Positions 54,513 to 64,000 of a DNA stretch of 64,000 nucleotides are shown one piece after another. The notes beneath the pieces were generated by a model. It searched no databases and had not been told where the DNA came from. It worked only from the letters and a program-made list of their open reading frames with translations. Origin of the DNA: Entomortierella parvispora. Its lineage: Eukaryota; Mortierellomycota; Mortierellomycetes; Mortierellales; Mortierellaceae. The translations under genes were made by a program, and so were the position numbers. The stretch spans positions 62,001 through 126,000 of the forward strand of contig OY752144.1 in the NCBI GenBank assembly GCA_963573315.1. Direction: 5' to 3'. Each line of letters starts with the position of its first letter. Position 1 is the first letter of the stretch.

Positions 54513-56453
54513 CTACTTCTGAGCAACGACCCTGTCCCAGCCCAGATCGGGTCCCCCTGAGGGCTCTGGCGGCGACTGGGCCTCGAACTCGCGACGAGCA
54601 TGAGCAAACGTCGTGTCAATAAGCAGGATTGCTTCGCCGATACCATAGACCAGTCCAATGGCGTAGAAGAAGTTGGCATTCCCGCTTCCGAGGTACACCC
54701 AGAGGTACCAAAAGATGGGCGCCAAAATTGACGAGTACATGAACAAATTCACAATCAAGAACGAGTAGCGCATATCTAATAAACACAATAGAACACAAAA
54801 CAATGAGCAAAATATTCTAGGAACAAGCACTTGCCCAAACATATTCCGATCCAAGTTGTTCCTTACACTTGAAAATTTCAGAACACACAGGCAAAAGCCC
54901 AAGATACAAAGCGGCGTCTCCAACAGAAGGGTACCCTTTAAACGTGCCCATGACCGCGCACAATAAGAAGCAGGCAAACAGAGGGGATTTCCTAGTACAA
55001 GATATTGAATCAACGTTGACCGTTTAAGTAAGCCATGGGCATCAACAATTTCATGTGCAAAACGAATACTTTCGACTCTTTACCGCAACTTGATCGTAAT
55101 CGGCAACGCAAAAATGAAGACATGGATTTGAAATACAACGATGAAAAACGGTCTGAACTGGTCAAACATTTCAATGAAAAAGTACCAGAAAAGGCCCAGA
55201 TTCGGGGTCAAATCGCTGACACTCAATCTGAACGGTGGAAAACAAAGACAAATGCACATCAGTATCAGTGTGGCCTACTAATCCGTGCCTTTCTATTCAT
55301 ACAAAGTGACACGGGCCTTACATTGTGCCATAAACACTTCCAAAAAAGTCCCATGATCCAACGAGTACAAAGGAAAGGAGAAAGAGGGATGCCAAGGATG
55401 CAAGGTAAAGTCCTGCACATCGGATCCTGACCTAATGTCAATTGAAAGCATAAAGTTGTATTAGTTCCTTCTCTGGATAGAAGGCCATGCTATGGCCGAT
55501 ATACCAAGACACGCAGTTGCGGTACCTGTTTCACAAGAGACTCATCTACTTCCCGAGTCAGCAGTAGAATGACAGGGAAAACAAGCATTGAGGGATAGAG
55601 AGAAAGGTACGAAGCAGCTGCGATACTGAACATTGCTAGGCTCCTGACACCTGTTATAGAAAACATGCTAAACGTGTAAGTGATCGGCTCCTGCAACGAA
55701 GGAGTAAAACCAAGTCTGTGGTCAACAAAACAGTCTTTACCTCTCATTCCCATCCAGATTCCAGCAACAGTCGCAATACTGGAGAACAAAAGAGTACTCT
55801 TTCCAACGCAACTCACAATAGTAAATGGGTTGAAAAGATATAACATGGCTACTGTTAATCCATCCATGCCAGGCGCCTCCTCCTTGTTTCCGTATTGTCT
55901 GATCTTCTTTTCCCGGGAACTGTCTTTATCCTTCAGGGTCGTAATCTCCTGTAACATGTAGCCAATGGAAACATCTCCGAGTATGTATAGTAGCTTCACC
56001 AGCAGTGGACTTGAAATGATTGGGTAAAAGAGTCCGAGAAGAAGCGGTGCCTGAGATGTGTTGTACGGGAGAAAACTAGTCAGTATAGATGAACCTAGAG
56101 ATCGCCATACTTTCATGGAGATCGCATGTGTTTCCGACAAACCTGGTGGACTACTCCGCCATCGTATGGGGGAACTCCATGACCGAACAGAAAGACGCCT
56201 TCAGACACTATGAAATAAGCGGATCGGCGAGAAGAGACAACAGATCAGCTCCTTGGTAATTTTTGTCCGCAAGAGACAGATTCCAGAAAATGAATTCGAA
56301 CCGGTCATTCTATGTCATACATCTTTTGAAGCTGGTGATAGGGGTTGAAATCTCTACACGGCCTCCGAGAAGGGTTGTCAAGGCAGGGATTTCAAATAGA
56401 GCTAGGCGTAGCGCAAAGGCGGCCGCAAAGACCGCAGAAGTCTTTTGTGGCAT
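54513..56453 (-). CDS. GAB1: GPI transamidase subunit PIG-U/GAB1
   Basis: Eight exons, 56453-56321, 56207-56143, 56050-55741, 55650-55526, 55431-55322, 55227-55084, 54991-54867 and 54775-54513, give 424 residues (human PIG-U has 435). A polytopic ER membrane protein of the complex that attaches GPI anchors. Family landmarks: [108 protein letters not shown]. Hydrophobic segments dominate. The intron 55740-55651 is exactly 90 nt with no in-frame stop, so both spliced and retained forms would be open; I call it spliced because the family has no insertion there. The start ATG at 56453 gives the expected short N-terminus ([20 protein letters not shown]). Confidence 0.93.
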
Positions 56454-56789
56454 CAAGAAAGAGTCGTCAATGAGTGCCGGTTTTCGTCCCTATCAGAGAG
56501 TGCGTCGTCGGAGAGCGTCGAGCGTCGAGTAGAGTTCAGGTGATGATGAAAAGAAGGCAGGTGGGAGATGAAGCAAAAAAAAAGCATGCATGCCATGCAT
56601 TCGCCCAACCACACCCAGCCAGCGGAGCGTGTAAGTCACGTGGGGGTTGACGTCAACAAGGTGGTGTGGTGTGAGAGTGTTCGTGTATCTTCGCCTTCAC
56701 GTTCACGTAAACCTTCCACCTCCACCGTCCCTCCACACACGATCAGGATCTCCACTCGGCAGTGCATGTCCTAGCGTTAACTCTGCACA
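56454..56789. promoter_or_regulatory. Divergent promoter between PIG-U and EDC4
   Basis: 336 bp. It contains an E-box CACGTG (56637-56642) followed 4 bp later by the perfect palindrome TTGACGTCAA (56647-56656, with TGACGTCA core), then CT-rich sequence before the EDC4 start. Both elements are well placed to serve either gene. Confidence 0.5.
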
Positions 56790-59700
56790 ATGAGCGAAAA
56801 CAGATCGCTCCTCGACATGCTCCAGGGCCAGGGCCAAGGCGGCCAGGGCCAGAACCAGGGACTCGGACTTGGCCAAGGACAAGGTCAGCCTCTCGGACCA
56901 CCACACCAAGGCATGCATGGGCCCCCCGGAATGCACCCTCACCCCCAGCAAATGCAACAGCAACAGCACCAGCAGCACCAGCCCATGGGAGATATGCATC
57001 CGCCAATGTCCTCACAGCCATTCTTTCAAGGCATGGGTGCCATGCCGCCTCCTCACATGGGACAGATGATGCCAGGGTTTGGATTCAACCAGCAGCCGAT
57101 GGATCAGAACCCAATGTATATGCCCATGATGCATCCTTCGCAGCAGCGAGGAGGTCCCCCAATGGGGCAGTTCCCTTCTGGACCCCCTCCCCAGCCTCGC
57201 CCACCCCAGAGCAACGCGTTGGCTTCGCTTCTCCAGAGCCTGAATCAGTCCACACCTGCGTCTACCTCTAGCATGACTGGATCAACCTTTGGAACTTCTC
57301 CCCACGCGCATCAACAGGCCTTTCCTCCCCAGCCTCAGTCGCCAAGCTTGGAAGTCGACCTTCAAGCAAGCACAAACAGCCTAAAGCTCGCGTTCTTTGG
57401 TGGGCCACCAAAGCCAGAGTCGCCGATTGCACCCAGTGCTCAGAGCACTGCTCAACAAAAAACTGAAAGTCTGAAGATGGCGCTCTTTGGCGGATCGCGC
57501 CCAGAGCTGGCGCAGCCTCAACCGACGCCAAAGAACGAAGAAATGTAAGAACCGAATGTGATGAAAAGACGACCCCGTGGACAGAAATTGCAACCTGGGC
57601 ACTGACTGATCCAATGCTCTATTGATCACAGAAATCTGCTGGCTATGCTTCAAAAGTCGTCCACGTCTCCCGCACCTCCATCCCATGTGGACACCGTAGT
57701 TGAATCTGCGCCAGATACAAAAGGACTGGATATTCGCAAAGAGTCCTCCACAAAGTCTCCCACGTCCAAGGACAGTACCCCCAAGTCTTCGACCAAGGCA
57801 AAGTTCACCTACGTGAATCCGTTTTCGTCCTTCACAAGCACTTCGAGCACCTCAGTTTCTGCTCCTACTGCCCCTGCTGCAACAGTCACTCCGCCCTCGC
57901 ACTCTAGAACAGGAACCCCACTGGCCGGCGCCCATGATGCTGCACCCACGGCCTCGTCTTCAAAGCGGTCGTCTTTCAGCGCCCCTGTCCCTCGCCGTGA
58001 GACTCCTACTCACGCTGAACCAGAAATCACTACCCGCGCTCATGATCGCGATCAGAAGCGATACCAGGTGGATCAGCTACTGCCTCCTAGCTCGGCCTGG
58101 AACCACCGCGTACAAAAGCTTGCCAAAGGAAGCACAGGGTATGTGACAACTCTTTTTAATCTGCTGGGGGTTTGAGATAAGCTCTGTAAAGTTTCTTGTC
58201 ACCTTCTTACTTCATTCTTTCAAATCACTCAACAGATACCCAGATGGAGTTTACCTCAATCGCCCTGAAGCTGGACCAATGACTTATGATACCGGTCTGG
58301 ACAACTTAGATGCAATTTTCTCTGAGGACTTGGAAACCATTCCTATCACGCTCATCCCAACTGATGTCGAGTACAATCACGGCAAGATGGTGTCTGTTAG
58401 CAAAGGCTATATCAGCTATGCCGCCAAGGGTATGGCCCAATACATCTAGTTGAATATAGTCCCATCCTGATCATCTAATACCGATACTAACTGCAGTTTC
58501 TCCATGTAGGTGGCAAGATCAGGGTCATTCAACAATCTCATGGACACAGGACTCTTCTTCGAGGCCACACTGATCAGGTTATCGATATGGGATTCTCAAT
58601 TGGTGACGCCTCGAATGCGTCTGGTTCTCAGCTTTTGGCAAGTGTAGGCAAGGACAGTCGCCTTATCATTTGGAATCTGTCAGGCTCCGATGTTGACTCT
58701 ACAGACATTGCACATTCCAAGTATCTGGAGGTGGTTGGCCAGCCCCAGTCTGATCAGCCAAGGTACAATCGCATTGCCTGGAATCCTGCTCAAGCCTCCA
58801 TGTTGGCCTTGGTCAACAACGATGATCATTCTGTCCTCATTGTCAACGTCGAGAACTTGGTCGCCAACTATGGGTCGGTTTCCTTGGACGAGAATCAACT
58901 CTTGCAAAACTCAATCGTGATCCGAGCACACACACAGGTATATTTTTTCGACGTTTGGGTCGATTCTATAGATCTCTATTTTGTGGCTCGATCCTAATCT
59001 TTACCCTTCGTTTTTAGAGCATCAATGACATTGCCTTCTCTCCCGACGGATCTGTTATTGTAACTGCAAGTGAGGATGGCTCGGTTAAATTCTGGGAGAT
59101 TGGATCAAACAAGGCGACATTCGTGAGCGAATTCATTCCTCATGGAGGACTCGGTGTGACCAATGCCGTGTTTGTGGATGAGGCGGACACGACTGCTGCG
59201 CGCGGTGTTGTGACAGCATGCCGTCGTGGAACAGAATTGAGCCTGTGGCTGGCCGCGGGATTAAGTCTCGTGGACCAACTCGTATTCAAGGAGCCCCAGT
59301 CATCGAACAGACGGTCATCCCTCGGCAAGTCCGCCTCGCGGTTACAGGACATGAGGATGTTCAACTTTATGGGCTATGACTACGAGACCTCAAGCCTGGT
59401 TCTAGCCAACAGTGCTCGGCTCTCACTCTTTGGCGTTAAGGTCAACATCAACTCGACCTTGCAAAAGAAACCGCTCAAGGGTGTCTCTCAGGCACAGTAT
59501 ATGAGGGCCGTCTCGGAGAACTCGGAACTAGTTTTGGGCGGCGCCGCCCGTTTTGATTTTTTGATCGAGTTCCCGATGCCCCAACCTGTTGTCAGCTTTG
59601 TGGTCATGCCCGACTCGTCCTTGGAGTACAATGGATTTTCGGTCTACTGTATTCAGGCCAAGGCTGTCCAGCAGTATATCATCAAGGGTCTGGAACCCCA

Positions 59701-61618
59701 TGATAAAGCCAACTGCAAGATGCTCACCTCCGCCTCGCCTTCGGTTTCCGTCTCCAAGCCCTCAGATCAACGCTCAGCACCTATCGGCAAGGCATCTACA
59801 CCAAAGGCATCCAGTCCTGCTTCGTCGAAACATCAAGAAGTGGCTGGCAGCTCCGTGTCTACAACTGAGATCCCTACTGCAGAATCCCTGGGAGCTCCTC
59901 CAGCTATTGCTGCGGATGCAGAGAAGGAGGCTGAGAAAGGTGTCAAGCTCCATGGACCTGTTATTAATGGAGCTATTGCTAAACTAAAAGAGAAGAAGCG
60001 CAGTTCTACTGTTGAGACCGCCGATAAGAAGGACACCTCAGCGCTTGGTCGATCAGGCGGCAAGACGAGTGCGGACGTGTCCCCCACCACATCGACTCTT
60101 GAGGGTAACCTCTCCAAGAAACCCCAAGCATCAGCAGCAACAGTCGATGCTAAGACACTTGGTGATACGACCAAAGCCGCTGGACGGAGCGCAAGGCAGC
60201 CGTTGACGCGACCCTTGAGCTCAACCGACATTCCTACGACATCACATGAATCAACTGCCCTGCCCAACCAGGGAGGACAAGTGACCATCTCCATGAGCGA
60301 ACTTCAGACTTTGCTCCTTGATGTTGAGGATAGACTTGCAGCTCGTTTTGAGAAGAAGTTGACGTCGGAATTGGAGCAGCAAGCCCGCAAGATGGATCAG
60401 GACCAGATCTCGCGACAGGAGGTTGTCCTGAAGATGGTCTCGCAGACTCTAGGCAAGAGCACTGAGCAACTGCTTGTTCAAACTGTCAATAAGGAGATTC
60501 AAGGCTCTGTTGTCCCAGCTTTGAACAAGGTGGTTGGTGCTGCCGTAGAACGTCAAATGGCTCGCACTATGAACGATGTTGCCGCCAAGGTAAACATGGC
60601 CCTTTTTTGTTCCCCCTTCGCTGACCGTTCATGTACTGATCTATTATTTTCGATTTGATTCTTGTAGACCTTGCCCTCCGCGGTTGACACTGCTCTGGGT
60701 GAGAACATGAGTCGTATCATGGGCGACCCAGAGTTCATGAGTAAACTGACTGAAAAGGTTTCTTCTGCTATCCGACCTTCGATCGAGGAATCGTTCAAGG
60801 ACAGCTTCACAAAGGTGTTGATTCCATCCTACCAGAAAGCGACCCAGGCCATGTTCCAACAGATCCATGCCGCTTTCCAGAGTGGAATGGAGGATTTGGC
60901 GACAGCAAATCAGAAGGATCATGAAGCAATCGAACGCCTCTCTTCTCAGGTTCAAAAGGTTTCAACTGGCATGGAATCGTTGCAGGTTTTGCTCGCTCAG
61001 ACAGCACAGAACGCCATGGCGGCGTCAGCGACATCCGAGCCATTCTATGGAAATCAGGCGCGCCCAGACCAACAGCGTAGGAGCGTGGCTTCAGGACTTC
61101 AAAGGGCGTTGCAGGGTGAGGACACTTCCAGTGCCTACGGTGGGTCTCGTCGTCCTTCGCAGCAGACCTCCCCAGTGGAAAACAAGCAGTCGGCGGCCCT
61201 CAATCAATTGATTGCCTATGGCGATTTTGAGACTGCATTCACTCAGGCGCTTTCGACCAACGACCCTGCGGCCGTGTATTACATTTGCGGAAAGGTCTCG
61301 CCTCGCGCCGTTTTCCAGCCCTCGTCCACGAATCCAAGCGCGACCCTGAGCCAGCCTGTGCTTTTGGCGCTGACGCATCACTTGGCAAATGATCAATTGA
61401 GCCACAACCTGGGCATCAAGCTGACTTGGCTTCAAGAGGTTTTGTTGCGACTGGATCCCAAGGACCCTTTGCTGGGAGACCATATGGCACGGATTTTGCC
61501 CTCTGTCCAACGACGATTGGAGGAGACATTTGAGGAGCTTTCGAGGACTAACGAACCTAACCCTCATAAGCATACTTTGCAGATGCTCTTGCGTCATGTC
61601 CAGGGTATGCAGCTTTGA
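56790..61618 (+). CDS. EDC4: Enhancer of mRNA decapping 4 (EDC4/Ge-1) scaffold
   Basis: Six exons, 56790-57544, 57632-58138, 58236-58429, 58510-58937, 59018-60589 and 60668-61618, give 1468 residues (human 1401); all joins fit. Order: Gly/Gln/Met/Pro-rich N-terminus to about residue 150, Ser/Pro region with KFTYVNPFSSF (about 315), a WD40 domain from about 475 to 800 (RGHTDQVIDMGFSIGD, VGKDSRLIIWNLSG, INDIAFSPDGSVIVTASEDG, SVKFWEI), a Ser-rich linker, a coiled coil (LLLDVEDRLAARFEKKLTSE, about 1060-1100) and the helical C-terminus (LIAYGDFETAFTQALSTNDP, LLGDHMARILPSVQRRLEET). It scaffolds DCP1/DCP2 in cytoplasmic P-bodies. Five short Leu-rich motifs occur in the first 300 residues: RSLLDMLQG, SLLQSLNQS, NSLKLAFFGG, ESLKMALFGG and NLLAMLQKS. 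They resemble helical Leu-rich EDC3-binding motifs, by inference only. Confidence 0.92.
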
Positions 61619-61925
61619 AGAGGGGTAGGACAAGTAAGAAAGAGAAAAGTCGAGGGAGACAAAGGGGGGATGGCGGACGTTAGAGAGGCGAACGTGTAAT
61701 AAACAGATGGGAAATTTTAGCATTTCAATTCTGGTCAAAAAAAATGGGACTTGACAGACTAGAATAGACAAGACAAAACAGACATGGCAATCAGACTAAT
61801 TGATAGACAAACGATTGTTGCATGGACACTTGTAGAGTGCTTCATTTTTTTTTATTTCGAGCAGTGTATATATACATTATGTGGTTGTAGTAGTTTTGGA
61901 TCAGAAAGGCTCCCCTACTATGAAT
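61619..61925. other. Short convergent intergenic region
   Basis: 307 bp between EDC4 and SEC61 stops, AT-rich, with polyadenylation-like AATAAA at 61698-61703. Nothing else seen. Confidence 0.6.
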
Positions 61926-63798
61926 TTAAAAGGCAAGGGCATCGCCAGAGTTCTCGATGCTCTCCTTGACAAACATCTCCCAGTACTGGTAGATGATGGT
62001 TGTGCACAAAAGGATACCGGTTCCAGAGCCGATGGCGCCAATCAAGTCTGCAAGGACAGAGACGGCACCCAAAACAGCACCACCGAAAGCGGCAGCGGTG
62101 GGGATGACACGCTTCAACTCCTTGTACATGGAAGCATCGCGATGACCGGCCATGACCATGTTCTGGTCCTTGAGCTGCTTGGCAACATCGCGGGGGGAAG
62201 AGCCAGAGACCTCGATCCAGGTCTTGGACAACAAGGCGCAGGCAGTCAACATGAAGGTGACATAGACGACAGTGTGGATGGGGTCCAAGAGAGCCTCAGT
62301 GATGCTGTGAGGGGGCGAGATGTAGTAAGCGAGACCACCAGAGGCAATCATTTGGTTGGTACCCTGATAAGGGGTCCAGGTACCGAGGATGCGAACAAGA
62401 ATGTTCTCGGGGAAGCGAGTGTGGACCATCTGGGAGATCATGAACAAGTTGGAAGTCAAGGCCGACTGCAGCATGATGGGCATGTTGGAGGTGTAGAACA
62501 ACTTGATGGGGTAGGTACCACGCTGGCCACGGAAACGGGAAGACTTGACGGGGAGCTCAACACGGAATCCCTGGAGGTAGATGACGATTCCAAAGATCAA
62601 GACGGTGGCCAACAAGTTCATGACGTTGGGCAAGTTCTGGCGGTAGAAAGCCTCCTTCAAAGCGCGGGACTTGTTGGAGCGGGTGAAGAGCAAGTGGAAG
62701 AGAGCAATCAAGGCACCCTCAAACTCGGGACCGTTGCCAACGTTGTAAGTGGTAGGGCTGAGGGCCTTCCAGAGGATGGTCTCGCAGACGTTGGTGGCGA
62801 TGAAGAGCGAGATTCCAGAGCCGAGACCGTAACCCTTCTGCAAGAGCTCATCCAGAAGAACGACAATGACACCAGCGACGACCAACTGAAGAATCAAGAG
62901 CAAGCAGATACCAGCACCCAACTCGGAAGGAGGGCCGTACAATCCGTTCATGACCGAGACAGTGGCCTGACCGAAAGCAATCAAAACAGCAAACACTGGT
63001 AAAGAAAAAGACATTCATGTAGCAAGAGTGTGTCAGAAGCCTGGGTTTCTTTGTGGAGAAGAATCGAATCGAGAGCCAAGATCAACCTCAGAGCTAGAAC
63101 CTACACTTTTGGGCTCCGTTGAAGAGCGAACGATCCTCCTTGAGACTGTAATCGACCTCAATGAGGTTGGCGCCAGCGAGGAGCTGCATGAACATGCCTG
63201 AGGTGACAATGGGGGTGATACCGAGTTCCATGAGGGTTCCACGGTTGGAGGCGAGGATAGCACGCATCCAGTAAAGAGGATCTGAGGAGTCGGAGGACAT
63301 GATACCGTACAAGGGGACCTGGGAGCAGACCAAGAAGATGAAGAGAGTGACGGCAGTCCAGAGAACCTTTTGCCTGAAGGGGATCTGTGAGAATGCAAGC
63401 AAACAAGCGTTAATACCGTATTCTTAGAGTGAGCAGGCCCAGAGGTTGGCAATGGGATCCAGGGGTGAGTATGAATGGGATGGTATGAATATCCAGTAGA
63501 CTCTCGGGCGCACTAAATTCTCCCCACCCCTTGTTTGACGTGTAATTCACCTAAGCTCGATTCCATCTGTCTTCTCCACAGTTGTCATCTCCCCCCATAG
63601 TCCCTTGATTAGCTCGCTGTCGTCCTGTCCTCGACCCTTTGGCATACTGATCCTCTGATAGTCTCATCACTCTCCTCGAAATCAGGTGCTTTCCGCGTTT
63701 TATGTCCATCAGCGAATGCGAATGGGTTACCTTGCGCTCAGGAGCGGCGATCTCGGGCAGGACAGCCATGAAGGGCCTGATCAGATGAAGGAAGCGGA
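61926..63798 (-). CDS. SEC61: Protein translocation channel SEC61 alpha subunit (5' end outside window)
   Basis: Three visible exons, 63798-63731, 63384-63105 and 62995-61926, give 472 codons and end in SGDALAF. The first exon, only a few codons by comparison with other Sec61 proteins, is not in the window: upstream of the TATATAG acceptor at 63799-63800 no ATG followed by a GT donor exists before 64000. Sec61 alpha forms the ER protein-conducting channel. Landmarks: [20 protein letters not shown], plug region [74 protein letters not shown] and the closing [20 protein letters not shown]. It is extremely conserved, with a strong bias to C-ending codons. It is convergent with EDC4. Confidence 0.95.
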
Positions 63799-64000
63799 CT
63801 ATATACGAGAAAGACAAGATAGCCAAGGAAGAAAAGAGTCAGTATCTTGTCCAGAAGGAGGTTCATCGAGCAGAGATGGCCAGATGAGGCTGATGAGGCT
63901 GCTGATGAAGGCAGGATCAGGCCTGATCGCGTGCGAGTCGGGACCGAGGAGGTCGGTGAGTCGAACAAGGCGAGGGGGGAAGGAACAAACGCGGCGGCCG

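Noticed and set aside
61881-63002. Plus-strand open frame of 373 residues opposite SEC61
   Set aside because: Same codon-bias artefact; the minus strand is unmistakable Sec61 alpha.

Overview
The window is nuclear DNA of a filamentous fungus, probably an early-diverging one (Mucoromycota or Mortierellomycota-like; this is an inference). Genes are separated by CT-rich promoters and broken by short introns of about 50-480 bp with GTAAG/GTATG donors and AG acceptors. The protein set is fungal, but it includes CHFR, a BRCT-Myb-RCT RAP1 and PBZ zinc fingers, which budding yeasts lack or have changed. Exon boundaries below were read by eye from reading frame, splice signals and continuity of family motifs.

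Layout, left to right: HAL4/SAT4-type kinase (-), Lnt-like N-acyltransferase (-), mitochondrial aconitase (+), converging on an Scm3-like CENP-A chaperone (-), a divergent Ser-rich orphan (+), an alpha/beta-hydrolase fused to a tyrosine phosphatase (+), a doubtful small gene next to a (TC)59 microsatellite, and a FAR1/transposase-like zinc-binding gene (-) that runs into a 48-bp tandem array with frameshifts and repeated stop codons. Then come tRNA-Tyr with a 10-nt intron, an ATP-dependent DNA ligase with a PBZ finger (-), a COG4757-type hydrolase (+), a decayed gene (-), telomere protein RAP1 (+), a GNAT acetyltransferase (+), a peroxiredoxin-like protein (+), serine carboxypeptidase (+) and a histidine phosphatase (+). 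After a gene-poor stretch of about 6.8 kb follow a four-finger C2H2 regulator (+), a CHFR-like FHA-RING ligase (+), a RING protein (-), PIG-U (-) divergent from the decapping scaffold EDC4 (+), and SEC61 alpha (-), whose first exon lies beyond the right edge.

There is no operon logic. Several genes nevertheless share a theme of chromosome maintenance: RAP1 at telomeres, Scm3 at centromeres, a PBZ ligase and a CHFR with a PBZ-like end (both suggesting poly-ADP-ribose signalling). A second set serves the secretory pathway: SEC61, PIG-U, carboxypeptidase. The strongest unusual items are the hydrolase-phosphatase fusion, the PBZ ligase, the eukaryotic Lnt homologue, and the repeat array that carries stop codons in its units.
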